Of a stretch of DNA of 64,000 bases, positions 18,425 through 26,998 are shown one piece after another. The notes under the pieces are model-generated. The model was given only the letters and a program-made list of their open reading frames with translations, made no database searches and was not told the DNA's origin. The stretch's first letter is position 1, and every line of letters starts with the position of its first letter. This stretch comes from Pedosphaera sp. (lineage in GTDB: Bacteria; Verrucomicrobiota; Verrucomicrobiia; Limisphaerales; SXQI01): contig JANYDC010000125.1 of the NCBI GenBank assembly GCA_025359965.1, forward strand, positions 21,117 through 85,116, in the 5' to 3' direction. The position numbers and the translations under genes are program-made.

Positions 18425-21162
18425 ATGGTCCTCTTGTCAGCTTTAAGCACATTCCGCACGTTGTAATTCGTGAGACTGACGACTGGGGTATTCGTGTTCT
18501 TGATTTGGCTGCACCGCCCAGGCGGCTCTGGGGTAGTCAACCAGCAATCCCAGCCCCTCTCCGCACCAATATCGATCCATATCTAACACAGCCCTATCCG
18601 CTGCCTGGAGAATTACTCACCGCAGCACTTGCAGAGAGCGATACCTGGAGCGCAATGACTAAGAGAAGCCTAGCTCGTTTTGAGGCCTTTTTTCTCACGT
18701 GTGAAGACCCTCAGCGGCGTCTTGATGCGAGAGAAGTTGTCACGCTGGCCCATCAAGTTAGCTTGGTTCGCCATATTCTAGATACCCCTGGAAGACGACG
18801 TGTTCTTATTGGGGACGAGGTCGGACTTGGAAAAACCGTCGTTGCTGGCCTCATCATCCAAGAGTTGCTGGCGGCGAACCCCGGCTTACGGGTGCTTTAT
18901 CTTGCTCCCGCAAGGCTGGTCTCCAACGTCGGTCGAGAGTTCAATCGTCTGTCTTTGTGCTTTCGTGAGTGGAAAGCTCAAGACGGAGACGCTCGTCTCG
19001 ATACTGATCATCGGATTATTGCCAGCATTCACCGCGCGGTTCATCCCCACCATCTTGACCGGTTGCTCCGACTGCGTCCTTGGGACATTATCGTTGTTGA
19101 CGAGTGTCATCACTTGAGTGATTGGAGTGAGGGTGGTGGAGATCCTGTAATGAAGTATCGGCTGGTTCGCGAGTTGGTCGCAAAGCAATCCCCGGAGAGC
19201 TGCCTTCTGCTATTGTCTGGCACACCTCATCAGGCCCATGCTGCTCGTTTCGACAATCTCTTAAGGTTGCTCCAAGCCCAGGGCGAATCACCAGCTCAGA
19301 CGGCAGGCCGCGTTATTTATCGCACAAAAGAGGATGTGCGCGATTGGGACGGCAACCCTCTCTTCCCGCAGAGACAGGTGAATCCACCGATCATTGTCAA
19401 TCTTGATCCTGATCATAAAGCTTGGTTGACGGCTATCCACAGTTTTTTTAAGCCTGCCGAAGGTCACGTAGATCAAGCGCTTCAACGCGCTGCTGGGTGG
19501 AAGTGTGCCCAAGCCCTGCAATGGGCGACTTCCAGCCCCAACGCAGGGCTTGGTTACCTTGTCCGTCAGGCGCTGCGCGCAGGCTGGACATTGGCTGAAG
19601 AGCCACTGGAGGAAGCCATAGCCGCCCTGCGGCCTTACCGATCAGGCTCTCCGAAGGAACCTGTCGAGGCCGTCTATCGCCGCTTGCTGGTAGAAATTCG
19701 CCGTCAAAATGATGAGGAAGATGTTGAGGATATAGAGGAGACGATCCATGACAACAATAACAACGTCCACCACGCCGCCTTAGCCTCTCTGATTGCCCAA
19801 GGGATTAAACTAGTACTGGCTCCTCGCCAGCTAAAGTGGGAAGTTCTTTGGCGCGAGGTTATTCAGGTTTCAGGCATGGACAAAATCGTTCTCTTTGCAC
19901 AACCCATCGAAACCGTATTGGCATTGGCAACTTGGTTGGAGAAAAAGACAGGCCAGTGCCCTGCAATTATAATTGGTGGACAGTCCGACGCAGAGCGGGA
20001 TCAGCAAGTGGCGCGGTTCAAGGACGTTCAAGGGCCTCAGTTTCTTATCTCATCTAGAGCGGGTGGGGAGGGCATCAACCTGCAGTTCTCTCGCAGATTG
20101 GTTCATCTCGACGTCCCTTGGAACCCAATGGAGATGGAACAGCGGGTTGGACGAGTGCACCGCTTTGGCTCTCGGGAAACGATCCTGGTTGATACGATAG
20201 TAGTTCGGGATAGCCGTGAAGCCCAAGCTTGGAGTGTTGCGCGCACTCGACTTGAGTCCATTGCGCATACTCTTGTTGCCGCTGATCGTTTTGAGACCGT
20301 TTTCTCACGCGTTATGTGCCTCATTCCGCCGGAGGAATTGCAAACCGTACTCATCAATAGCCCTGCCTCGCCGATGGCGCAAACCGATGTTGAGCGTTTG
20401 TCCGCACTCGTTGATTCTGGTTTTCGGGACTGGCAAAATTTCCACAACCGGTATGCAGCAAATCAACAGAAAATCCGCGAGCAGCCAGGCGGAATCGCCA
20501 AATGGAGTCATCTTCGGGATTTCCTTATTCGCTATGGCGGGGCTCAACTTGCCACAGGCATAGCTCGAACTCGGTTCCTCCAACGCAATGGACAAGTGGA
20601 AACCGTGGATGAGTCAGCCGAGGTGCTAAAAATCAGCGATGGCTCACTCCGCTTTGTGGGCGATTTCGATGGAGGGCTTTTTAACGGCCAAGTGACTGGT
20701 TCGGTCGATCCACTTGGTTTAAATATTCCAGATGTTGCCGATTTATTGAGCAACTGTGCCAGTCCAGTTCAAGTAGCAGGCGCTGCTCATCTTCGTTGGG
20801 GCGACAACCAAAAAGATCTCCGCGCTAGACTAGGCAATGAAGTCGTAGTGCTTGCTTTCGCTCGCCAGAGCTTTCGCCTAGATTCCGTCGGTGGCCACAA
20901 TGAGGTTGGCACCGATTTGACAGCGTACGTGGTGCGCACTGAAACGACTGACGAACTCTCGGATGAAGATCGAGGCGCTCTATTTGACTTAAGCCACTTG
21001 GGGACCATTCGTGTGCGTCCGGTTGATTCTAAATTGCATGCACGCGCTGCCACGGAAGAACGAAAGATTATCAACGAATTGCGCCGTCCTTCTGAAGAAG
21101 CGATCCGACAAGGTGTGCGTTACGCTGTTTGGCCTATTCTCGCGCTTCATTTGAGCCCTTAG
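18421..21162 (+). CDS. SNF2-type helicase (DrmD/RapA-like)
   Basis: A 913-residue superfamily 2 DNA translocase. Motif I is GDEVGLGKTV (131-140), preceded by a Q-like HQVSLVRHIL (111-120). Motif II is DECHH (227-231), motif III SGTPH (266-270), motif V SRAGGEGINLQ (545-555) and motif VI QRVGRVHR (574-581). The DECHH box, the Gly-Glu-Gly-Ile-Asn motif V and the QRxGRxHR motif VI are those of Swi2/Snf2 proteins such as RapA and the DISARM helicase DrmD. About 300 C-terminal residues have no motif I recognise. The ATG lies inside the GTPase stop (ATGA), giving translational coupling. The pair suggests a DNA-linked activity coupled to a dynamin-like effector, for example phage defence; this is inference. 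Confidence 0.88.
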   Translation: MNGPLVSFKHIPHVVIRETDDWGIRVLDLAAPPRRLWGSQPAIPAPLRTNIDPYLTQPYPLPGELLTAALAESDTWSAMTKRSLARFEAFFLTCEDPQRRLDAREVVTLAHQVSLVRHILDTPGRRRVLIGDEVGLGKTVVAGLIIQELLAANPGLRVLYLAPARLVSNVGREFNRLSLCFREWKAQDGDARLDTDHRIIASIHRAVHPHHLDRLLRLRPWDIIVVDECHHLSDWSEGGGDPVMKYRLVRELVAKQSPESCLLLLSGTPHQAHAARFDNLLRLLQAQGESPAQTAGRVIYRTKEDVRDWDGNPLFPQRQVNPPIIVNLDPDHKAWLTAIHSFFKPAEGHVDQALQRAAGWKCAQALQWATSSPNAGLGYLVRQALRAGWTLAEEPLEEAIAALRPYRSGSPKEPVEAVYRRLLVEIRRQNDEEDVEDIEETIHDNNNNVHHAALASLIAQGIKLVLAPRQLKWEVLWREVIQVSGMDKIVLFAQPIETVLALATWLEKKTGQCPAIIIGGQSDAERDQQVARFKDVQGPQFLISSRAGGEGINLQFSRRLVHLDVPWNPMEMEQRVGRVHRFGSRETILVDTIVVRDSREAQAWSVARTRLESIAHTLVAADRFETVFSRVMCLIPPEELQTVLINSPASPMAQTDVERLSALVDSGFRDWQNFHNRYAANQQKIREQPGGIAKWSHLRDFLIRYGGAQLATGIARTRFLQRNGQVETVDESAEVLKISDGSLRFVGDFDGGLFNGQVTGSVDPLGLNIPDVADLLSNCASPVQVAGAAHLRWGDNQKDLRARLGNEVVVLAFARQSFRLDSVGGHNEVGTDLTAYVVRTETTDELSDEDRGALFDLSHLGTIRVRPVDSKLHARAATEERKIINELRRPSEEAIRQGVRYAVWPILALHLSP

Positions 21163-21352
21163 AAAGGACTGGAGATTACCTGTTAGAGCATTCCTGTGAA
21201 TCATGTAGCGACTTTATGGACGAAACCTCAATTGTTACGAACGAATCCGAGAATTTGAGGGAACACATCGCAACATCATTTGTGAGAACTCTTTAACCCG
21301 CCGACTGCTGCAATTGCAGAGCTATCCGGTCGAGGGTCAATATGTTGAAGGA
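21163..21352. other. Intergenic region after the helicase gene
   Basis: These 190 bases separate the helicase from the convergent PVC-type haem protein gene. I see no gene and no terminator with a T-run. The only symmetric element is CTGCAATTGCAG at 21308-21319. The sequence is AT-richer than the gene that follows, like the helicase operon itself. Confidence 0.4.
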
Positions 21353-24142
21353 TCAGGGGGCTTGGAGCCAGCGGAGGAGGTCGGATAGGTCTTGGGGTTT
21401 TAGGGCGGATTCGAAGCCGGCGGGCATTAGGGAGAGTTTGGATGGGGTCATCGATGCGATGTCGGTGCGGAGGATGGCGTGGTCGATGCCGCCGGGGAGG
21501 CGGAGGACGAGGTTGTTGGCGGTTTCAGCGGAAACGAGGCCGTCGAGAGTTTCGCCGGATTTGAGGGTGATGGTCCAGGCGCGATAGCGGGCTTCGATGG
21601 CTTGGCTGGGGTCGAGGATGGCGGTGATGAGCCAGTCAACGGGTTTGGAGCCCACCATGCCGAGATCTGGGCCGACTTCGTTGCCTTCGTCGCGCAGGCG
21701 ATGACAGGGAAGACATAGGGTTTGGAATTGGTGGTGGCCTCGTGCGGAGTCACCGGTGAGTTTTTCAACGCCAGCGTAGTTGGAGATGACTTGGGCGCGG
21801 TCGGAGGAGGATGGGCTGAGAACCACGGGGGGGATGGAGGGTTTGGGAACGGCGGTGTTGGCTTTCAGCTGCGCGAAGAGGGTGCTATCTGGCGGAAGGG
21901 AGGACATGACGGCGATGCGGAGGGATTCATCAGCATCATCGCGCGCCGCGAGTTGGCGGAGAGTGGATTCAGTCTTATCAAAGGGCCATGCACCGAGAGT
22001 GAAGGCGGTTTGCAAGCGAACGGAGGCGTCACTGTCCGTGGCGAGTGCCGTCACCGCCGCGAAGAAAGGCTCGTTTTTTCCAGCCAAAACTTCGCTTTGG
22101 CGGAGTGCTTCGCAGCGGACGGCAAAGTGGGGATCGGCCAGGGCGGCGATGAGGAGCTCTGGAGTAAGCGCGTTCAGCACGCCGAGAGTTGCGAGGGCTT
22201 GGATGCGGACTTGTGGGGCGTGTGCCGCAGTGAGCAATTGTTGGAGAGGTTCACGGGCGGCGGCATCGGCGCGATCAGTCAGCAAACGCTGGGCGGTGTC
22301 GCGCTGCCAACCGTTGACGCTGTCCATGGCGGCGACGAGATCGCGGGTGTTTTTTGCGGCCAGATTGGGGATGGATCGGCGCGGCTTGCCTTTGGGCGCG
22401 ACGCGGTAGATGCGGCCCTTGTCGGAGCCCGCCCGCAAATCGACGCGCGCCTGCATTTCCGGTGAAATCCACTCGGGATGTTCGAGGATGAAGCGATACA
22501 TGTCGGCGACGTAAAGCGCACCGTCAGGTCCGATGCGAGTGGTGGTGGGACGAAACCAGTTGTCGGTGCTTGCGAGGAATTCGCTTTGTTCCTCACCGGC
22601 GGCGCGATGGCTGGTGAAACCGTCGCCGCTGCGTTCCAGCACTTCGCGGTGCACGACGTTGTGTACAGGTTCGCTGGCGAAAACGCTCGTGGTGAACTCG
22701 GGTCCGAACCAGTCGTCGCGATAGGGAGTGGGGCTGCAACCGCTGGTGACGTGGTTGAGCGACCAGGGTTGGTTGGGTCGCACCATCGAGGTGCTGGCGG
22801 GGAAGACGCGGGTGGAATCGTCGTAGTTGGCCAGCTCATGCTTCACGCTTTTTACGGCGAGATTGGAGTTCCGGCGCAAATAGTGTTCGGGCAGGGTGAC
22901 GTGCCAGAGCCAGGTGGGATTGTTGTTGCCAAACCAGTTGCCCCAGTCGTCGCGACGGCGACCATATTGGGTGGAGGCAGAGACGGTCTCCATCTGCCCC
23001 GTGTCGGGCCGGAAACGGATATCGCGACCGCTTATCGACATGGTTTTACCAGTGGCGAGGGATTTCACGGTGCCGCCGCTATCGCCGTTGGCGGCGTAGA
23101 TCCAGCCGTCGAGACCAAGCTCAAAGCCGTTGAAACGGTGTTGTTGATTACCCGGAGTGAAACCGGTGAAGAGCACTTTTTGCACGTCGGCCCGGCCGTC
23201 GCCATCGGTGTCCTCAGCGTAGATCAGATTGGGCGCCGAGGCGATGAGCACACCCTTGCGCCACGGCATGACGCTGGAGGGGAATGGAATGTTTTCGAGG
23301 AAAGGTATGGCCTTGTCGTAGCGGCTGTCACCATCGGTATCCTCCAGTACTTTGACCACGCCACCGGGTTTGCCTTTGCCATCCATGCCTAAAGGGTAAT
23401 CGCGCATTTCCACGACCCAGAAGCGGCCATCTGCGCCCCAAGCAAAGGCGATGGGGTCGATGACGACAGGTTCGGCAGCCACGAGCTCGACCGCAAAACC
23501 AGGGCGGACGCGGAAACTGGCGAGGGCTTCTTCGGGCGATTTCGGTGGTGGCATGTCAAAGGCAATCAATTCCTTGAGGGATCGGCGTTCCACGGCGGCG
23601 GGTGTTCCGTCCTGAGCCGGTCGGCTGATGATGAGATAACCTTCCTCGATCCTGACGTCTGCGCCCACTAAAGAGGGTGGCTCAGTGCTGGCACCGGCGC
23701 GTGCGGCGGAGCGGACGAATTGAGACCAGCCGCGAGTCCAGCCGAGATCGGTTCGCACGTTTTTGGTCCAGAGATGGATGGCAAATCGTTGGGGGTTTGA
23801 AAAAAGAATATCATCGAAGCCGTCACCGTTCAGGTCCACAAAACGGAGACCTGCGTCAAGGCCGGCGGTATCCACTAGGGTAACGCCTTCGGGCAGACCG
23901 TAATTAGTTTTCGTCCATTGTGCGGATGCGTCATTCCACTGCTGGATTTCGTTGGTGCCGGGGCGGCTGGTCAATTTTTCCTTGGTGCCATCATGATCAA
24001 AATCATGGAACAAAGTGCCGGGCGGGACCACATTGGGAATGGGTTGAGCAAAAGTGAGGATTGGAGCGGCCAGTGCCCACGCGAGCCAGACGCAAAGGGA
24101 ACGGCGCGCCTGGTTGGAACTGTTGATGGCTGGGCTTGGCAT
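21353..24142 (-). CDS. PVC-type haem-binding beta-propeller protein with cytochrome c domain
   Basis: A 929-residue exported protein of a family expanded in Planctomycetes and Verrucomicrobia. A signal peptide (VWLAWALAAPILTFAQ) ends near residue 33. An FG-GAP/VCBS-like Asp-Gly repeat region follows (HDFDHDGTKEKL, DLNGDGFDDILF), then a glucose/sorbosone dehydrogenase-like beta-propeller (FAWGADGRFWVVEMRDYPLG, PDGALYVADMYRF), then HEAT-like helical repeats (about 640-780), then a cytochrome c domain with CLPCH and VGPDLGMVG near 825-845. These proteins are thought to oxidise sugars or polymers in the periplasm with a c-type haem as electron acceptor. It is the last gene of an operon with the di-haem peroxidase 20 bp upstream. 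Confidence 0.88.
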   Translation of the reverse strand: MPSPAINSSNQARRSLCVWLAWALAAPILTFAQPIPNVVPPGTLFHDFDHDGTKEKLTSRPGTNEIQQWNDASAQWTKTNYGLPEGVTLVDTAGLDAGLRFVDLNGDGFDDILFSNPQRFAIHLWTKNVRTDLGWTRGWSQFVRSAARAGASTEPPSLVGADVRIEEGYLIISRPAQDGTPAAVERRSLKELIAFDMPPPKSPEEALASFRVRPGFAVELVAAEPVVIDPIAFAWGADGRFWVVEMRDYPLGMDGKGKPGGVVKVLEDTDGDSRYDKAIPFLENIPFPSSVMPWRKGVLIASAPNLIYAEDTDGDGRADVQKVLFTGFTPGNQQHRFNGFELGLDGWIYAANGDSGGTVKSLATGKTMSISGRDIRFRPDTGQMETVSASTQYGRRRDDWGNWFGNNNPTWLWHVTLPEHYLRRNSNLAVKSVKHELANYDDSTRVFPASTSMVRPNQPWSLNHVTSGCSPTPYRDDWFGPEFTTSVFASEPVHNVVHREVLERSGDGFTSHRAAGEEQSEFLASTDNWFRPTTTRIGPDGALYVADMYRFILEHPEWISPEMQARVDLRAGSDKGRIYRVAPKGKPRRSIPNLAAKNTRDLVAAMDSVNGWQRDTAQRLLTDRADAAAREPLQQLLTAAHAPQVRIQALATLGVLNALTPELLIAALADPHFAVRCEALRQSEVLAGKNEPFFAAVTALATDSDASVRLQTAFTLGAWPFDKTESTLRQLAARDDADESLRIAVMSSLPPDSTLFAQLKANTAVPKPSIPPVVLSPSSSDRAQVISNYAGVEKLTGDSARGHHQFQTLCLPCHRLRDEGNEVGPDLGMVGSKPVDWLITAILDPSQAIEARYRAWTITLKSGETLDGLVSAETANNLVLRLPGGIDHAILRTDIASMTPSKLSLMPAGFESALKPQDLSDLLRWLQAP

Positions 24143-24162
24143 GTGGTTGGGGTTTAATGAGT

Positions 24163-25290
24163 TTATGGGATGACGGGCAGGCCGCTCGGAACACTGGTGG
24201 GGGAGGTGTGATCGTAATCGTTGCTGCTGAGGACATCGAGGAATGCTTCGAGCGCGGGGAAATCGTCGAGGTTAAGATTTAGGTGCTTGAGCAGAGGATC
24301 CAATCGAAGGGATGCGGCTTTATCTCCGCCGTCAAGGGTTTCGCTGATGCTTTCGGCGAGTTCGTCGTAGAAGACCAGTACTTCACGCAGGGTGCGGAGG
24401 CGACCATTGTGCATGTATGGGGCGGTGTGGCGGAGGTTGCGCAGGGTGGGGGTGCGGAACTCGCGATTTCCGCCGGGGGTGTTGTCGGGCCCGCCGATGA
24501 AATGGAGTTTGAAATCGGAGAACATGGGCCCGCCGTGGCATTGGATGCAGCCGGCGTCCTGAAAGACCCGCAGGCCGCGCAGTTGCTCTGCGTTCAAGGC
24601 GTTCGCATCCCCTTCAACAAGCCGGTCAAAAGCAGTGCGTGGTGTGATGAGGGAACGTTCGAAAGCGGCGATGGATTGGGCGAGATGAAGCGGAGTGACA
24701 ACCTTTCGTGCAGGCTCGCTGAAAGCTTCCTGGAAGCGTAGGCCATACTCGGGAATGGATTGAACCCGCTGAATGGCGTGGGTCACCGCTTCGGTTTCTG
24801 TACACGGATCCGCGCACATTTCACCGCGGGATTTGAGCGGGATTAAGGCCTGCTGTTCCAGACTGTGGGTGCGCGAATCCCAGAACATGGGGGCAGTATG
24901 GGGATCGGCATTTGCGCCTGCTACAAGGCCATTGAAACCCACATTCAGAAGGGATGGCACATTGCGTTCTAGCCCGGGAAGTGTTGTGGGAGCTGGGAAG
25001 ATTCTGGCCTGACCGAGACCTGTTCCACCCACCCCGATGGGCGTGGCCCGGCCATCGGTCCAACCGAAGCGCGGGTTGTGGCAGGTTGCGCAGGAAACAT
25101 TTTTGGTGGAGGACAGAATGGGATCAAAAAATAGGGCTCGACCCAAGGCGATTTTGGCGGTGGTGCTTGGGTTTTCGTTGGGATCGGGCGAGTGCAAGGG
25201 CAGTGCTTGCAAGCGCATCTCGAGTGGTATGGCTTGAGCTGCGGCAGTTATGGCCAGGCCGAGGAGGGCGAGTTGGAGCACATGGCTCAT
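24163..25290 (-). CDS. Di-haem cytochrome c peroxidase (CcpA/MauG family)
   Basis: A 375-residue periplasmic di-haem protein. The signal peptide ends AAAQA near residue 20. Haem-binding motifs are CATCH at 67-71 and CIQCH at 248-252. GRALFFDPILSST precedes the first, as in the family, and RTPTLRNLRHTAPYMHNGRLRTLREVLVFYD in the C-terminal part gives the distal haem ligand region. Family members reduce hydrogen peroxide using electrons from small cytochromes, or (MauG) modify proteins. The start codon overlaps the stop of the upstream DMFase-like gene (ATGA), so translation is coupled. The PVC-type haem protein follows after 20 bp, and the two may exchange electrons; this is inference. Confidence 0.92.
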   Translation of the reverse strand: MSHVLQLALLGLAITAAAQAIPLEMRLQALPLHSPDPNENPSTTAKIALGRALFFDPILSSTKNVSCATCHNPRFGWTDGRATPIGVGGTGLGQARIFPAPTTLPGLERNVPSLLNVGFNGLVAGANADPHTAPMFWDSRTHSLEQQALIPLKSRGEMCADPCTETEAVTHAIQRVQSIPEYGLRFQEAFSEPARKVVTPLHLAQSIAAFERSLITPRTAFDRLVEGDANALNAEQLRGLRVFQDAGCIQCHGGPMFSDFKLHFIGGPDNTPGGNREFRTPTLRNLRHTAPYMHNGRLRTLREVLVFYDELAESISETLDGGDKAASLRLDPLLKHLNLNLDDFPALEAFLDVLSSNDYDHTSPTSVPSGLPVIP

Positions 25291-26726
25291 TTAGACAACC
25301 GTTCGAGAATGTTTCTTGTGATGCGATCCACGGCGGGGTCTCCCCCTCTGAGACCGTGGGCCCAATCGGTGCTGCCGCAGGTGAAGACCGTGCCGCCGCG
25401 CGTGTAAACGCCCATCACGGCGTTGCCTTTGCGTCCATTTTCCCACTGGTCGTACCACTGGCAGTCATCGGGATGCCATTGGGCGGGGGCGGTGCCGAGC
25501 GCTTCAAAGGTGGTGGGTGTGCCATCGCGGTAGGTGGGCGAGGGCAGACCGTCCTTCCATGATAATTCGCAGCCGTCGCATTCATAGCCCACGATGGTGT
25601 CCTTTCCGCCGAAAGCATCGTCGCGCTTAAGGTTGGTACCGGCGAAAATCCAATGCTCAGGGTGGTGGACTGTAAACGCGCCGCTGCCATCCATAAGTTG
25701 GCCGTGGCTTTTATGGTAGCCGCCCCTAAGAAAGCCGACGCCGGTCAATTGATTCTCGGGTCGTTTCACCAGGTAATGGCTCCAGAGGGAAGAAAGGGTG
25801 GCGTAGCTTTCGCGGGCGGCGTAAACGGGGTCTGAGTGGAAATTTTGCTTCCAGCAGGTGAGAGCCTGGCCGGAGTCCTCGCTGCGCACCTGCCAGCAGC
25901 AGGTATTGCCGCTGAAAAAAGCCACATTGCCACCGTCGCCTATGAATTTCTCAAGGTTATCGCGCATGGACGCAGACCAATATTCGTCATGCCCAACGCT
26001 GAGGACGAGACGGTAGGCTTTCAGAATCTCGGGATGGGATTCCAGATCGCCGTTGGCTGCATAGTCAAAAGCGTAGCCATTGCGCTCAGCCCACTGGACG
26101 AAGGGCTGCTCCCAAGTGCCGAACTGGCTTTGGGGAGGTCTTTCGAATGAGACGCGGTGGCCTTGATTACTGTCTCGACCATTGTAGCCATACAGGCTGA
26201 AGCCGCCCCAGTTGTTGTAAGCGTTGTAGGTGTGCGTGGAGAGTTGGAGGAGGATTTTGGAGGCTTTTCCCGGCTTGGAGGGTCTGAGGACGAAGTAGCA
26301 ATTGCCCTCAGCGGTGCGGGTGTTGCGCTGGGTGAATTTGCCACCGCCATCATGCGCCCGAAGGGTCACTTGATAATAGCCGCTGCGCCATTCGGCGGGA
26401 ATCTTTAAGGTTGTTGCCACCGGCCAGCGGCAGCCATGGGATGAGGCATCCTCCGGGACGGGATGCTCACGTCCGACCACCGCGGCAGACGACCAAACGG
26501 ATTCGGACTTCTCTCCCAATCGAACAATTTCAATGGAAAACGTTGGAGCGCTGCTGGATACGTGCAGAGTCAGTTCGTCGCCTGGCACATAGCTGACATG
26601 GCCGACATAGCCTTCGACAAAGAGCGCGCGAGGCTCGTCGGCGGCTGAAAGGGCTCCAGCGGCAGCGAGCCAGATCAGACTTGCGACAAACGCTCCCATC
26701 CTGAGTGTTTTGCGGAAGGGATTCAT
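25287..26726 (-). CDS. Exported N,N-dimethylformamidase-large-subunit-like protein
   Basis: A 479-residue exported protein matching the C-terminal domain of the large subunit of N,N-dimethylformamidase. Typical stretches are YVGHVSYVPGDELTLHVS (an Ig-like strand region), GYYQVTLRAHDGGGK, LLQLSTHTYNAYNNWGGFSLYGYNG, YRLVLSVGHDEYWSASMRDNLEKFI and GGNVAFFSGNTCCWQVR. The family fold resembles glutamine-amidotransferase-like domains, but most members have no tested activity. The signal peptide (MGAFVASLIWLAAAGALSAA) favours ATG 26726 over the in-frame start at 26762. It is the first gene of the three-gene haem operon. Whether it is an amidase or a sugar-active enzyme here is open. Confidence 0.8.
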   Translation of the reverse strand: MNPFRKTLRMGAFVASLIWLAAAGALSAADEPRALFVEGYVGHVSYVPGDELTLHVSSSAPTFSIEIVRLGEKSESVWSSAAVVGREHPVPEDASSHGCRWPVATTLKIPAEWRSGYYQVTLRAHDGGGKFTQRNTRTAEGNCYFVLRPSKPGKASKILLQLSTHTYNAYNNWGGFSLYGYNGRDSNQGHRVSFERPPQSQFGTWEQPFVQWAERNGYAFDYAANGDLESHPEILKAYRLVLSVGHDEYWSASMRDNLEKFIGDGGNVAFFSGNTCCWQVRSEDSGQALTCWKQNFHSDPVYAARESYATLSSLWSHYLVKRPENQLTGVGFLRGGYHKSHGQLMDGSGAFTVHHPEHWIFAGTNLKRDDAFGGKDTIVGYECDGCELSWKDGLPSPTYRDGTPTTFEALGTAPAQWHPDDCQWYDQWENGRKGNAVMGVYTRGGTVFTCGSTDWAHGLRGGDPAVDRITRNILERLSK

Positions 26727-26998
26727 AGGGTGAAGTTGGGACGAGGCCAATGGTGAAGTCAAGAGTCTTCCCGTTGAATGGCTCTTGTGGACAAAAACGG
26801 TTCAGGAACGATTGTGCAAGGCGGAGTTAAATTTATAGTTGACCGAACGGTAAACTATTAATAAGATAATCAGGTTGACGGTTCCAAATCGTGACGAAGC
26901 ATTTTTGCTGGCAGTTAAGACTTGTGAACAAAACAGGTCGATAGACCAAGTGGTCAAGTAAGCTGTGAGCACCACAAAACGTGGACAATTTTTGAAGT
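26727..26998. promoter_or_regulatory. Divergent intergenic region upstream of the RND efflux operon
   Basis: The 272 bases separate the DMFase-like operon (minus) from the efflux operon (plus) and must hold both promoters. The outstanding element is the dyad at 26835-26858, listed separately. A weaker dyad, GACC-AAGT-GGTC, lies near 26944-26955. I cannot place -35/-10 boxes with confidence. No small gene is seen. Confidence 0.5.
26835..26858. promoter_or_regulatory. TetR-type operator dyad
   Basis: ATAGTTGACCG-AA-CGGTAAACTAT: the two 11-base arms match at 10 of 11 positions as inverted repeats. The core ACCGnnCGGT is of the type bound by many TetR/AcrR-family repressors of efflux pumps. It lies 141 bases upstream of the membrane fusion protein gene. 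The cognate repressor is not adjacent. The arms do not resemble the palindromes beside the TetR gene at 61651. Confidence 0.6.

Noticed and set aside
21722..22465. 247-residue plus-strand open frame
   Set aside because: Antisense to the same haem protein gene; low-complexity Gly/Ala-rich product.
22478..23392. 304-residue plus-strand open frame opposite the PVC-type haem gene
   Set aside because: It is the antisense of a well-supported gene in a GC-rich stretch; the product has no recognisable domain and no ribosome-binding site.
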